Shown here piece after piece: positions 1-8,382 of a stretch of 64,000 bases of DNA; position 1 is the first letter of the stretch; each line of letters opens with the position of its first letter. This DNA is from Ruegeria lacuscaerulensis (GTDB taxonomy: Bacteria; Pseudomonadota; Alphaproteobacteria; Rhodobacterales; Rhodobacteraceae). The stretch is from NCBI RefSeq assembly GCF_013033355.1, contig NZ_WQDY01000001.1, forward strand, positions 496,001-560,000. The letters run 5' to 3'. Made by a program: the position numbers and the translations under genes. Under the pieces are notes generated by a model that saw only the letters and a list, made by a program, of their open reading frames with translations, had not been told where the DNA came from and ran no database searches.

Positions 1-1
1 C

Positions 2-529
2 GTCTTTGTGCCTTTGATCGAGGCGCTGACCGAACGGCAATGGGGAGACAACAGCCCTCCGCGCGAGGTTGCGGTCAAGCATGTGGCTCTGTTTGCAACG
101 CCTGCGACGGTCTCTAGCCGAGCGTTCCAACGCGAACTGGCTTTCCGCGCCATCGGTGTGGATGTCGAGGCGCAGGCCTGTGGCGGTGTGGTCGATGCCA
201 TCGAAGACGGCGATATGATCCTGGCCGAGGCGCTGGTGCGCAGCCATGTGGACGCGCTCAAACGTAAAATGCCCGAACCGCAGGCGGCCATTCTGGGCTG
301 CACCCATTATCCGCTGATGGCTGACGAGTTTCAGGCCGCACTGGGTGAGGATGTGCAGGTATTCAGCCAGGGCGCATTGGTCGCCGAAAGCCTTGCGGAT
401 TATCTGGAACGTCATCCAAACATGCGGGGCGGGGGGCAGGGCGGATTCCTGACAACCGGCAAGCCCGACACGGTCAGCGACCGCGCAACACAGTTCCTGC
501 GACGACAAATCACGTTCGAGGCTGTCTGA
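2..529 (+). CDS. murI: Glutamate racemase, C-terminal part (truncated by window edge)
   Basis: Glutamate racemase converts L- to D-glutamate for peptidoglycan stem peptides in the cytoplasm. The reading frame is open to the left edge, so only about 175 C-terminal residues are visible. They start with [11 protein letters not shown], typical of the middle of the family, and contain GCTHYPL, which carries the second catalytic cysteine. The first cysteine and the start codon lie outside the window. The 95 bases to argC hold no recognised gene. The family call is firm; partner genes upstream cannot be seen. Confidence 0.9.
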   Translation, partial: VFVPLIEALTERQWGDNSPPREVAVKHVALFATPATVSSRAFQRELAFRAIGVDVEAQACGGVVDAIEDGDMILAEALVRSHVDALKRKMPEPQAAILGCTHYPLMADEFQAALGEDVQVFSQGALVAESLADYLERHPNMRGGGQGGFLTTGKPDTVSDRATQFLRRQITFEAV

Positions 530-624
530 CTTAGGTCAAGGACGCCCAGCCTTGTGCTGATTTATTCCCGGACCGTCGCATCGGCGGTCGTGACATGTGA
601 CACCACGCAAACAAGAGGTCTGAT

Positions 625-1653
625 ATGACCCATAAAATCGCAATTCTAGGGGCTTCGGGCTATACAGGCGCTGAACTGGTACGGCTGATTGCCAAACACC
701 CCAACATGGAGATCGCCGCGTTGGCCGCCGAGCGGAAGGCTGGGATGACCATGGCGCAGGTCTTTCCGCATCTTCGCCACATGGACCTGCCGACCCTGTG
801 CAAGATTTCCGAAATCGACTTTTCGCAGATCGACCTGTGTTTCTGTGCCTTACCTCACAAGACCAGTCAGGAAGTGATCCGCGATCTGCCCAAGACCCTC
901 AAGATCATCGACTTGTCCGCCGATTTCCGTCTGCGTGATCCGGCGGAATATGAAAAATGGTACGGCAACCCACATGCCGCTCTGGCGCAGCAGGACGAGG
1001 CAGTCTACGGCTTGACCGAGTTTTACCGCGACGACATCCGCAGCGCCCGTCTGGTGGCGGGCACTGGCTGTAACGCGGCGACGGGGCAATATGTGCTGCG
1101 CCCGCTGATCTCGGCCAATGTGATTGATCTGGATGACATCATTCTGGATCTTAAGTGCGCAGTGTCCGGCGCGGGGCGGTCGCTCAAGGAAAACCTGCTG
1201 CACGCCGAACTTAGCGAGGGGTACAACGCCTATGCCGTCGGCGGAACGCACCGCCATCTGGGTGAGTTCGATCAAGAATTCTCGGCATTGGCAGGCCGTC
1301 CGGTCAAGGTGCAGTTCACGCCGCATCTGGTGCCCGCGAACCGGGGGATTCTGGCCACCACCTATGTCAAGGGCGATCCGGCCAGCGTGTACGAGGCGTT
1401 GACCAAGACCTATGAAAACGAACCCTTTATCCAGATGCTACCCTTTGGCGAGACGCCATCGACCCACCACGTGCGGGGCTCGAATTTTTGCCATATCGGT
1501 GTAGTGGGCGACCGGATCGAACGTCGCGCGATCGTGATCGGTGCTCTGGATAACCTGACAAAAGGTAGCAGTGGCCAAGCCTTGCAGAACGCCAACCTGA
1601 TGTTAGGTGAAGCTGAAACAACGGGCCTGATGATGGCCCCTCTGTTCCCATGA
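625..1653 (+). CDS. argC: N-acetyl-gamma-glutamyl-phosphate reductase
   Basis: This cytoplasmic enzyme makes N-acetylglutamate semialdehyde from N-acetylglutamyl phosphate with NADPH, the third step of arginine synthesis. The N-terminus has the nucleotide-binding glycine motif [10 protein letters not shown] (residues 9-18). Cys149 in [10 protein letters not shown] is the expected catalytic cysteine. A length of 342 residues fits the long (type 1) ArgC class. The start ATG follows an AAGAGG ribosome site. ccmE begins seven bases after the stop, so the two are probably cotranscribed although functionally unrelated. Confidence 0.96.
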   Translation: MTHKIAILGASGYTGAELVRLIAKHPNMEIAALAAERKAGMTMAQVFPHLRHMDLPTLCKISEIDFSQIDLCFCALPHKTSQEVIRDLPKTLKIIDLSADFRLRDPAEYEKWYGNPHAALAQQDEAVYGLTEFYRDDIRSARLVAGTGCNAATGQYVLRPLISANVIDLDDIILDLKCAVSGAGRSLKENLLHAELSEGYNAYAVGGTHRHLGEFDQEFSALAGRPVKVQFTPHLVPANRGILATTYVKGDPASVYEALTKTYENEPFIQMLPFGETPSTHHVRGSNFCHIGVVGDRIERRAIVIGALDNLTKGSSGQALQNANLMLGEAETTGLMMAPLFP

Positions 1654-1660
1654 GGATATC

Positions 1661-2107
1661 ATGAAGTCGCTCAAAAAACGCCGTCGCGTACAGATCATAC
1701 TGCTGGCAGTCGTGGCCCTTGTGTCATCTACAGCATTGATCGGCTGGGCTTTGCAGGACGGTATCAACTTTTTCCGCTCGCCTAGCGAGGTAATCGCAGA
1801 GCCGCCAAAGTCCACCGAAGTGTTCCGGATTGGTGGTTTGGTCGAAGAGGGCTCGATCGTTCGCGGGCAGGGTGAAACGGTGACGTTTGTCGTAACCGAT
1901 GGCGGGGAAAGTGTACCAGTCGCTTTCACAGGCGTATTACCGGACTTGTTCGAAGAAAACCAGGGCATGATCGGGACTGGTTCTTATGTGAATGGCGTAT
2001 TCGAGGCGACCGAGATTCTTGCCAAACACGATGAAACCTACATGCCCAAAGAGGTTGTGGACGCGCTGAAGGAACAAGGCGTGTATGTGGAGCCAAGCGA
2101 AGGCTGA
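1661..2107 (+). CDS. ccmE: Cytochrome c maturation heme chaperone CcmE
   Basis: CcmE is a membrane-anchored periplasmic chaperone that binds heme covalently and hands it to the CcmF/CcmH lyase. The 148-residue protein has a basic N-terminus, one membrane segment at about residues 10-29, then an OB-fold domain. His123 in KHDETYMP matches the heme-attaching histidine, with the downstream tyrosine conserved. Its partners ccmF and ccmH lie 1.4 kb downstream, separated from it by a terminator and a muramidase-holin pair. Transporter genes ccmABC are not in this window. Confidence 0.95.
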   Translation: MKSLKKRRRVQIILLAVVALVSSTALIGWALQDGINFFRSPSEVIAEPPKSTEVFRIGGLVEEGSIVRGQGETVTFVVTDGGESVPVAFTGVLPDLFEENQGMIGTGSYVNGVFEATEILAKHDETYMPKEVVDALKEQGVYVEPSEG

Positions 2108-2133
2108 ACCTTCGAATAGATAGAATTGTTATA

Positions 2134-2161
2134 GGGCGTTGCGGTAGCAGCGCCCTTTTTC
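2134..2161 (+). terminator. Rho-independent terminator after ccmE
   Basis: GGGCGTTGC pairs with GCAGCGCCC (one G-U pair) around a GGTA loop, followed by a run of T. It lies 27 bases after the ccmE stop and should separate argC-ccmE transcription from the lysis cassette. Confidence 0.8.
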
Positions 2162-2178
2162 GTAGATCGCTCTTAACC
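2162..2178 (+). promoter_or_regulatory. Possible CtrA half-site upstream of the lysis cassette
   Basis: TTAACC at 2173-2178 matches the right half of the CtrA consensus TTAA-N7-TTAAC. The left half is GTAG, so only two of its four bases fit. The site lies between the ccmE terminator and the muramidase start, 42 bases upstream of the ATG. In Rhodobacter capsulatus CtrA is needed for expression of gene-transfer-agent lysis genes, which is the only reason to list such a weak site. Confidence 0.25.
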
Positions 2179-2219
2179 CAGAGACTGCAGCCTTTGTGCG
2201 AATTCAAGCGGAGGATGCA

Positions 2220-2831
2220 ATGCAGACGGTTCAAGAGATCGCGACTGATATCGTATCGCGCGAAGGTGGCTTTGTAGACGACCCGGATGATCCGGGCGCC
2301 GCGACAAAATACGGTGTCACGATCCACACAATGCGGCGCTTGGGGCTGGACTTGACCGGCGATGGATTCATTACACGCCAAGACGTTAAGCGCCTCTCAA
2401 AAACACAGGCTGTCGATATTTTCGTGTCTCACTATTTCAAGGGCCCAAGACTGAGCATGTTGCCAGAGGTACTGCAACCTTCTGTCTTTGACATGTATGT
2501 CAACGCTGGCGCGCAAGCGGTTAAAATACTTCAATATCTTCTGAGGAAAATGGATTTTAAGATCACAGTGGACGGTGTTGTCGGCCCGCAGACTGCGAAG
2601 GCCAGCAAGACTGCCGCGCTGCCGGACCCGATTGCCTTGCGAGACGCGTATGGAGTGGCGCGTCGGAATTATTATTTCCGGATTGCCGATGGGCGCGTTG
2701 CTTCGCGGAAATACGCGCGTACGCAAACTGGACACAAGGGTGGGTGGATTCGAAGAGCAGAGGAATTTGTCTCTCCGGGGTACCACCTGAGCGATGCGGA
2801 ATTTCAGCAGAGGGTTGCGGGATGGGATTGA
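2220..2831 (+). CDS. GH108 N-acetylmuramidase / endolysin
   Basis: A 203-residue cell-wall lytic enzyme of glycosyl hydrolase family 108, expected to cut peptidoglycan. The N-terminal EGGFVDDPDDPGAATKYGV segment matches the family core, with the glutamate of EGG as the likely catalytic residue. A C-terminal peptidoglycan-binding half follows (VDGVVGPQT, then YYFRIA). There is no signal peptide, so export must depend on the holin gene that overlaps it. The start at 2220 has a GCGGAG ribosome site five bases upstream; an in-frame GTG at 2196 lacks one. The pair resembles the R. capsulatus gene transfer agent lysis genes. Confidence 0.85.
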   Translation: MQTVQEIATDIVSREGGFVDDPDDPGAATKYGVTIHTMRRLGLDLTGDGFITRQDVKRLSKTQAVDIFVSHYFKGPRLSMLPEVLQPSVFDMYVNAGAQAVKILQYLLRKMDFKITVDGVVGPQTAKASKTAALPDPIALRDAYGVARRNYYFRIADGRVASRKYARTQTGHKGGWIRRAEEFVSPGYHLSDAEFQQRVAGWD

Positions 2832-3400
2832 TCTCGGGTTTTTTGTCGTTCCTTTTTGGTGATGGAAGGAATGTCGTTCGCGAAACTGCCGAAGTGTTTC
2901 GTGAAAATGCGGAAAAAGGTGCCGAACGGGACCTGTCGCTTCAACAGCAAGCAATGGTTCAGTTCGGTGCTGAATATGCCGTACCGCGCAAGGGTGGTTT
3001 CGACCGTTTTATGGACGGCCTCAACCGATTGCCGCGTCCCGCTCTGGCGCTTGGTACGCTTGCGCTATTCGTGGCGGCAATGGTGGATCCCCTTTGGTTT
3101 GCGGTGCGGATGCAGGGCATCGCTCTTGTGCCTGAGCCGCTGTGGTGGCTTTTGGGGGTTATTGTTTCGTTCTATTTCGGCGCGCGGCACCAAGCCAAAA
3201 TGCAGGACTGGCAACGCGAGCTTTCGGCGACAGTGCGGCGCGCGCCTGTAGTTGCGCAGAATATCGCGGAACTCAGACATATGCGGGCGAAGTCCGTTGG
3301 CGCGGCTGATCCGGGGACCGATGTAACTCTTGCCGAGCACGCGCTGAACCCTGACGAAAACCGGGCACTGGACGATTGGAGGCGCGCCCGCACGGCATGA
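2822..3400 (+). CDS. Holin family protein (partner of GH108 muramidase)
   Basis: A 192-residue protein that overlaps the end of the muramidase gene by 10 bases, indicating translational coupling. Its N-terminal half is hydrophilic and charged. Two membrane segments follow at about residues 70-90 (LALGTLALFVAAMV) and 103-120 (LWWLLGVIVSFYFGA), then a basic tail. Proteins of this layout are annotated as holins in Rhodobacterales. The inferred role is letting the cytoplasmic muramidase reach the wall. The first in-frame ATG with a plausible ribosome site is at 2822; longer versions would run deep into the muramidase gene. Confidence 0.78.
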   Translation: MGLISGFLSFLFGDGRNVVRETAEVFRENAEKGAERDLSLQQQAMVQFGAEYAVPRKGGFDRFMDGLNRLPRPALALGTLALFVAAMVDPLWFAVRMQGIALVPEPLWWLLGVIVSFYFGARHQAKMQDWQRELSATVRRAPVVAQNIAELRHMRAKSVGAADPGTDVTLAEHALNPDENRALDDWRRARTA

Positions 3401-3475
3401 GCCGCGACACTATGTGCGCCTTCAGGACGCGAAAGTTATTGGTGCTTCCTTTGCAACAGGATTATATGCAGGGCC

Positions 3476-5440
3476 ATGATTACAGAGCTTGGTCACTACG
3501 CCCTCATCCTCGCCTTTCTCGTGGCGATCGTGCAGTCCGTCATTCCGCTGGTTGGCGCGTCCAAAAGGTGGACGGGTTGGATGACTTTTGGGGAAACCGC
3601 CGCGGTAGCCCAACTGGTGCTCATGACGTTTTCTTTCAGTGCGCTGGTTTGGGCCTTTGCCACATCGGATTTCTCGCTACGCATCGTGGTCGAGAACAGT
3701 CATTCGGCTAAGCCAATGCTTTACAAGATCAGCGGGACATGGGGAAACCATGAAGGGTCCATGTTGTTGTGGGTCTATATCGTGGCCATTTTCGGTGGGA
3801 TGGCTGCGATTTTCGGGGCGGGTTTGCCACCTACACTGAAGGCGCGCGTGCTGGCTGTTCAAGCCGCGATTGGCGTAGCGTTCTATGCCTTTATCCTGTT
3901 CACATCGAACCCCTTTGACCGGCTTGTTGTTGCACCCTTTGATGGGCGGGACCTGAACCCATTGCTGCAAGATCCCGGTTTGGCGTTCCACCCTCCGTTC
4001 TTGTACTTGGGTTACGTGGGTCTCAGCATGGCGTTCAGCTTTGCCGTTGCTGCCTTGATCGAAGGCCGTGTCGACGCGGCGTGGGGTCGGTGGGTGCGCC
4101 CGTGGACACTGGCCGCGTGGGTTTTTCTGACTATTGGGATCGCGCTTGGGTCTTGGTGGGCCTACTATGAACTGGGTTGGGGTGGTTTCTGGTTCTGGGA
4201 TCCCGTCGAGAATGCGTCGTTCATGCCTTGGCTTCTGGCTGCTGCGTTGCTGCATTCCGCCATCGTTGTCGAAAAACGCGAGGCGCTGAAAAGCTGGACG
4301 ATCCTGTTGGCGATCATCGCGTTCGGGTTCTCGTTGATTGGCACGTTCATCGTGCGCTCGGGTTTGCTGACCTCGGTTCATGCCTTCGCCAACGACCCGG
4401 AACGTGGCGTTTTTATCCTGTTCATTTTGGTCATCTTCATCGGTGGTGCGCTGACGCTGTTTGCCGCACGCGCGCAAGCGATGGAGGCCAAGGGCGTCTT
4501 TGGCATGGTCAGCCGTGAAAGCGCACTGGTACTGAATAATATTTTGTTGGCTGTCAGTTGCTTTGTGGTGTTCTTCGGGACCATGTGGCCGATGGTGGCC
4601 GAGATGGCTTTTGACCGGAAACTCTCGGTCGGGGCACCGTTTTTCAATGCGGCCTTTACACCCTTCATGATCGTTTTGGGGATCGTTCTACCTGTGGGCG
4701 CAATGATGCCGTGGAAACGCGGCAAGATTGGCAAGGCGGCGTATTCGCTTCGCTACGCCTTTGTATTGGCCGTGGCTTTGGCGATACTGGTCTGGGTCAT
4801 GCAAACGGGGCGTAGCGCGCTTGGCCCTATTGGTCTGTTCCTTGGGGCGTGGGTCACTTTTGGCGCTGCGGTTGATTTGTGGAGCCGTACAGGCCGCAAC
4901 GGAAGCCTAAGTCGCCTGTTCCGGCTGCCCGGAGCCGATTGGGGCAAAGCCGTTGCGCATACCGGGCTTGGCGTGACCATGTTTGCCATTGCCGGTCTGA
5001 CCGCGTGGGAGGTTGAGGATATCCGAGTGGCGCAGCCTGGTCAGCCTTTTGAGGTTGGTCAATTCACCCTGACACTGGACGATGTCCGCCGCGTGCAAGG
5101 GCCCAACTACTTCTCGACCACCGCCGATGTTCGGGTGGAAAAGAACGGCCGCCCCATGGGTATGTTGCACCCGGAAAAACGGGACTATCCTGTTGCCAGA
5201 ATGCCAACGACCGAAGCGGCGATCGACTACCGGTTCTTAGGGGACCTGTACGTTGTGATCGGCGATCAGCAGGCTGACGGAGGCTGGGTGATGCGAACCT
5301 ACATCAAGCCTCTGGCAAACTGGATCTGGGGTGGTTGTATCCTGATGGCTTTGGGTGGGTTCCTTAGCCTGTCCGACAGAAGGTTCCGCGTGGCTGCAGG
5401 CGCACGCAAGGCCCCAACAGGCGGAGTGCCAGCAGAATGA
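3476..5440 (+). CDS. ccmF: Heme lyase subunit CcmF (cytochrome c-type biogenesis)
   Basis: CcmF is the multi-pass inner-membrane heme lyase component that attaches heme to apocytochrome c in the periplasm. The 654-residue length and many membrane helices fit. The tryptophan-rich WWD motif GWGGFWFWDPVEN lies near residues 230-245 and conserved periplasmic histidines follow. The C-terminus holds a soluble domain and a final helix. The stop overlaps the ccmH start by four bases (ATGA), so the two form one translational unit. It starts 75 bases after the holin gene. Confidence 0.95.
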   Translation: MITELGHYALILAFLVAIVQSVIPLVGASKRWTGWMTFGETAAVAQLVLMTFSFSALVWAFATSDFSLRIVVENSHSAKPMLYKISGTWGNHEGSMLLWVYIVAIFGGMAAIFGAGLPPTLKARVLAVQAAIGVAFYAFILFTSNPFDRLVVAPFDGRDLNPLLQDPGLAFHPPFLYLGYVGLSMAFSFAVAALIEGRVDAAWGRWVRPWTLAAWVFLTIGIALGSWWAYYELGWGGFWFWDPVENASFMPWLLAAALLHSAIVVEKREALKSWTILLAIIAFGFSLIGTFIVRSGLLTSVHAFANDPERGVFILFILVIFIGGALTLFAARAQAMEAKGVFGMVSRESALVLNNILLAVSCFVVFFGTMWPMVAEMAFDRKLSVGAPFFNAAFTPFMIVLGIVLPVGAMMPWKRGKIGKAAYSLRYAFVLAVALAILVWVMQTGRSALGPIGLFLGAWVTFGAAVDLWSRTGRNGSLSRLFRLPGADWGKAVAHTGLGVTMFAIAGLTAWEVEDIRVAQPGQPFEVGQFTLTLDDVRRVQGPNYFSTTADVRVEKNGRPMGMLHPEKRDYPVARMPTTEAAIDYRFLGDLYVVIGDQQADGGWVMRTYIKPLANWIWGGCILMALGGFLSLSDRRFRVAAGARKAPTGGVPAE

Positions 5441-5892
5441 AACGCCTGATCCTGATCCTGGCGATTATCGCGTCGCCTTTATACGCCGTGCAGCCAGACG
5501 AGGTACTGGACGATCCGGTCTTGGAGCAACGTGCACGTGACCTGAGTACCGGTTTGCGCTGTTTGGTCTGTCGCAATGAAAGTATTGACGAAAGCAATGC
5601 CGGGCTGGCGCGGGATTTGCGCCTGTTGTTGCGGGAACGGCTTGTTGCGGGCGATAGCGACGAAGAAGCAATCAGCTTCATTGTAGACCGTTATGGGGAA
5701 TACGTGCTGTTGAAGCCTACCATAACTGGTTCAAACCTGCTGCTGTGGCTTGCGGGACCGATCATGTTGTTGATTGCTGCAGCGGTGGGTTGGAGTTTCC
5801 TTCGAAAGCGCGCAGATGCGCACGCGACCGCGGACACTGACGGGCTTAGCGACGCTGAAAAGAAGCGGTTAGAGCAAATTCTGAAGGACTGA
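5437..5892 (+). CDS. ccmH: Cytochrome c maturation thioredoxin-like protein CcmH
   Basis: CcmH (CcmL-type) reduces or holds apocytochrome c cysteines before heme attachment, working with CcmF. The 151-residue protein starts with a signal peptide (LILILAIIASPLYA) and has the redox motif LRCLVCRN, with Cys42 and Cys45. A membrane anchor lies at about residues 100-122 and a short charged tail faces the cytoplasm. This is the short form without the C-terminal TPR (CcmI) domain. The gene begins inside the end of ccmF. Confidence 0.94.
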   Translation: MKRLILILAIIASPLYAVQPDEVLDDPVLEQRARDLSTGLRCLVCRNESIDESNAGLARDLRLLLRERLVAGDSDEEAISFIVDRYGEYVLLKPTITGSNLLLWLAGPIMLLIAAAVGWSFLRKRADAHATADTDGLSDAEKKRLEQILKD

Positions 5893-5968
5893 CCCTTGGT
5901 CGGTCTTTCCCTTGATTGTGAATTAAGTCAGGCTTGACCTCAAGAATAGTGCTTGGGGGGGGAACCTG

Positions 5969-6745
5969 ATGGATTATGAAACCGTGCTGCTGAACATCTC
6001 GGACGATTTGGCGGTAGTGACCCTGAATCGACCGGACAAGATGAATGCGATGACCGCCCAGATGCGGGCCGAAGTTGCATATGCCATGAAAGAGGCGGCA
6101 GCCAATGCACGCGCCGTAGTGCTTACTGGGGCAGGGGCCGCGTTCTGTTCCGGACAGGACTTGGGCGATTCCTCGACCACAGGAAAAATCGACCTCGAAC
6201 GCACGTTGCGGGATGAATACGAGCCGATGCTCGAAACGATCTACAACTGTCCGGTTCCCACCATTGCCGCTGTGAACGGCCCGGCTGCGGGGGCTGGTTG
6301 CAGTATGGCCTTGTGCGCGGATGTAGTGATTGCAACGGAAAGCGCCTATTTCCTGCAGGCTTTTGCCCGGATCGGCTTGTTGCCGGATGCTGGCGGGACA
6401 TGGTTTACCCCGCGCCAAATGGGCTTTGCCAAAGCGATGGGGGCCGCTCTGTTTGCGGACAAGATCAGCGCGCGGCAAGCCGATGAGTGGGGCATGATCT
6501 GGGAGGCCGTCCCGGATGCCGATTTCGACGCCCATTGGCGACGCCGAGCCGCCTATCTGGCCAGCGGTCCGACCGCTGGGTTTGGCGCGATCAAAAAGGC
6601 GATCCGCGGGACTTACGAAAAGACGCTGGGTGAACAGCTTGAGATCGAAGCCCACCTTCAGGGTGAATGCGGACGGTCTCGGGATTTTGCCGAGGGCGTC
6701 GTAGCCTTCATGCAAAAACGCCCCCCGAAATTCGAAGGGCGTTGA
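5969..6745 (+). CDS. Enoyl-CoA hydratase/isomerase, PaaG-like
   Basis: A 258-residue crotonase-fold enzyme acting on acyl-CoA thioesters. The oxyanion-hole segments are FCSGQDLGD (about residues 52-60) and NGPAAGAGCSMALCAD. The motif LPDAGGTWF is typical of PaaG-type isomerases that act on the epoxide or oxepin of phenylacetyl-CoA, which makes PaaG the best guess. No other phenylacetate gene is nearby, so a general fatty-acid role is equally possible. It converges on the methyltransferase gene only three bases away. Confidence 0.85.
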   Translation: MDYETVLLNISDDLAVVTLNRPDKMNAMTAQMRAEVAYAMKEAAANARAVVLTGAGAAFCSGQDLGDSSTTGKIDLERTLRDEYEPMLETIYNCPVPTIAAVNGPAAGAGCSMALCADVVIATESAYFLQAFARIGLLPDAGGTWFTPRQMGFAKAMGAALFADKISARQADEWGMIWEAVPDADFDAHWRRRAAYLASGPTAGFGAIKKAIRGTYEKTLGEQLEIEAHLQGECGRSRDFAEGVVAFMQKRPPKFEGR

Positions 6746-6748
6746 GCT

Positions 6749-7762
6749 TCACGCGCGGCGGCGGCGGCGGGTCCGGCGCTCTGGCACCGCGTCGTCACCG
6801 GTGCCATCAGAGGCGGACGAAAACGGCCCCAGCGCATTAGTAATCTGATCAAGTGTCGGGCGCGTTCCACGGGGCGTGCTATCCAACGCCTCGCGCATTT
6901 TGCGCAGGTGGTCAGGCATTGTACCACAACAACCGCCAACAATCGTCGCACCCGCATCACGCGCCATTGCGGCGTATTGCGCCATCAGTTCGGGTGTACC
7001 GTCGTAATGGATGTGCCCATTCACATATTTAGGAATGCCCGCATTCCCTTTCGAGATCACAGGACGTTCTGTGCCCTGCGCAGCAAAACCCAGCACCGTG
7101 CGCAGGATGTCCGATGCGCCGGTGCCGCAATTTGCACCAAAGGCGACGGGTGGGTTTGGAAGGGTCTCAACCAGCTGCGCCAGGTCGGCCGACGTGACGC
7201 CCATCATGGTGCGACCGGCGGTGTCAAAGCTCATGGTGCCACACCAGGGCATATCGGCAAGGGCAAACGCCTCGGCCGCCGCGCGGAATTCCTCGGGGGC
7301 GCTGATCGTTTCCAGCCACAGGACGTCCGCGCCGCCCGCTTTCAACGCTTCAGCCTGTTCGTGGAACATTTCGACCGCCCCGGCATGGGACAGAGCTCCG
7401 ACAGGTTCCATTATCTCACCGGTCGGACCGACCGAACCAGCCACAACGACCGTCCGGCCCGCCTTGTCAGCAACTTCGCGACCAAGCTCGGCGCCAATAC
7501 GGTTCAATTCACCCACACGGTTCTGGGCGTCGTGCAATTTAAGCCGTGCTGACGTACCACCGAACGTGTTGGTCAGAAACAGGTCGCTGCCCGCATCAAC
7601 TGATCCCTGATACAATGCCCGTATCTTGTCTGGCGCGTCCACATTCCACAATTCTGGTGCGTCCCCGGACTGCAATCCCATATTGAACAAGTTTGTGCCG
7701 GTTGCACCGTCGGCAAGGATGGCATCATTTGCGGCAAGAAGATCAGTCAGCGCGTTTGTCAT
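6749..7762 (-). CDS. bmt: Betaine-homocysteine S-methyltransferase family protein
   Basis: A 337-residue zinc-dependent methyltransferase that makes methionine from homocysteine with a betaine-like donor. The N-terminal ADGATGTNLF is the family start. The three zinc-ligand cysteines are visible: Cys212 in GANCGTG and Cys278-Cys279 in GGCCGT. The C-terminus ends in an unusual basic tail, RRTRRRRRA, after a disordered stretch. Donor specificity (glycine betaine, DMSP or another) cannot be told from sequence. A terminator separates it from the zeta-subunit gene upstream on the same strand, so it likely has its own promoter. Confidence 0.85.
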   Translation of the reverse strand: MTNALTDLLAANDAILADGATGTNLFNMGLQSGDAPELWNVDAPDKIRALYQGSVDAGSDLFLTNTFGGTSARLKLHDAQNRVGELNRIGAELGREVADKAGRTVVVAGSVGPTGEIMEPVGALSHAGAVEMFHEQAEALKAGGADVLWLETISAPEEFRAAAEAFALADMPWCGTMSFDTAGRTMMGVTSADLAQLVETLPNPPVAFGANCGTGASDILRTVLGFAAQGTERPVISKGNAGIPKYVNGHIHYDGTPELMAQYAAMARDAGATIVGGCCGTMPDHLRKMREALDSTPRGTRPTLDQITNALGPFSSASDGTGDDAVPERRTRRRRRA

Positions 7763-7790
7763 TGGGCGTTCCCGAAAAGTCGGCGGAGCC

Positions 7791-7830
7791 GAAAAAAATA
7801 AGAAGCCCCGTGTCTCATGACCGGGGCTTC
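7791..7830 (-). terminator. Terminator of the zeta-subunit gene
   Basis: On the minus strand GAAGCCCCG pairs with CGGGGCTTC over an 11-base loop, followed by TTATTTTTTT. It lies about 50 bases after the zeta-subunit stop and upstream of bmt. Confidence 0.85.
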
Positions 7831-7845
7831 AAATCAAATTCATAA

Positions 7846-7866
7846 AACTCATGAAGATCATGAGTT
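7846..7866. other. Perfect 9-bp hairpin in the zeta-subunit 3' region
   Basis: AACTCATGA and TCATGAGTT are perfectly complementary around an AGA loop. The hairpin sits between the zeta-subunit stop and its terminator, so the transcript would end in two stacked stem-loops. It has no T-run of its own; a role in RNA stability is a guess. Confidence 0.5.
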
Positions 7867-7879
7867 CAAGGGCAGAGGG

Positions 7880-8197
7880 TTAATCCGCCTCGCTCAGGAT
7901 TTGCGATTTGGCTTCGGGCAGAAGTTCAGTCATTTTCGCGCGGATTTCATCGTCAGACGACAGTGATCCCAAGTCACCCGACACTTTGCGGACGACGTCT
8001 TCGTGGCCTGCCTCTTCCATATCGGCGATCACGACAGTTTTGGCATAAGCTTCAGCCTCTTCGCCGGATTTTCCCAACTTTTCTGCGGCCCAAAGACCCA
8101 GCAGTTTGTTGCAGCGTGCTTGTGCTTTGAACTGCATTTCCTCGTCATGGGCAAACTTCGCTTCAAAGGCGTTTTCGCGTTCGTCAAATGTGGTCAT
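7880..8197 (-). CDS. DUF1476 protein, F1FO-ATPase inhibitory zeta subunit
   Basis: A 105-residue cytoplasmic protein of the DUF1476 family. In Paracoccus denitrificans this family is the zeta subunit that blocks ATP hydrolysis by F1FO-ATP synthase. The N-terminus FDERENAFEAKFAHDEEMQF is the conserved inhibitory segment, and the rest is predicted to be helical. The start MTTF was chosen because conservation begins there; an upstream in-frame start at 8251 would add unrelated sequence. It lies alone, with its own terminator, divergent from purC. Confidence 0.92.
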   Translation of the reverse strand: MTTFDERENAFEAKFAHDEEMQFKAQARCNKLLGLWAAEKLGKSGEEAEAYAKTVVIADMEEAGHEDVVRKVSGDLGSLSSDDEIRAKMTELLPEAKSQILSEAD

Positions 8198-8382
8198 TGG
8201 TTGGGGACCCCTTGGATTACATCTTGTCTTTTGCAGATATGACCATAGCAAGGCTTCGACGCAAGGGATTTGCGCTGCGTCAAAGGCCCTCGGCTTACTG
8301 AACTTGCGGGAAAGGGGGGCTTGGACTATGAGGGCGCAACAAAGTGGGAAATCTCTCGCTTCACAGTCTGGAAGGGTCGCTT

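Noticed and set aside
2134-3400. A prophage remnant
   Set aside because: Only lysis genes are present, both intact, with no integrase, capsid or attachment site nearby. A maintained lysis cassette fits better.
3677-4477. A 266-codon minus-strand open frame
   Set aside because: Antisense to ccmF, rich in Gln, Arg and His with no domain pattern.
5846-6715. A 289-codon minus-strand open frame
   Set aside because: Antisense to the PaaG-like gene and the end of ccmH; no recognisable motif.
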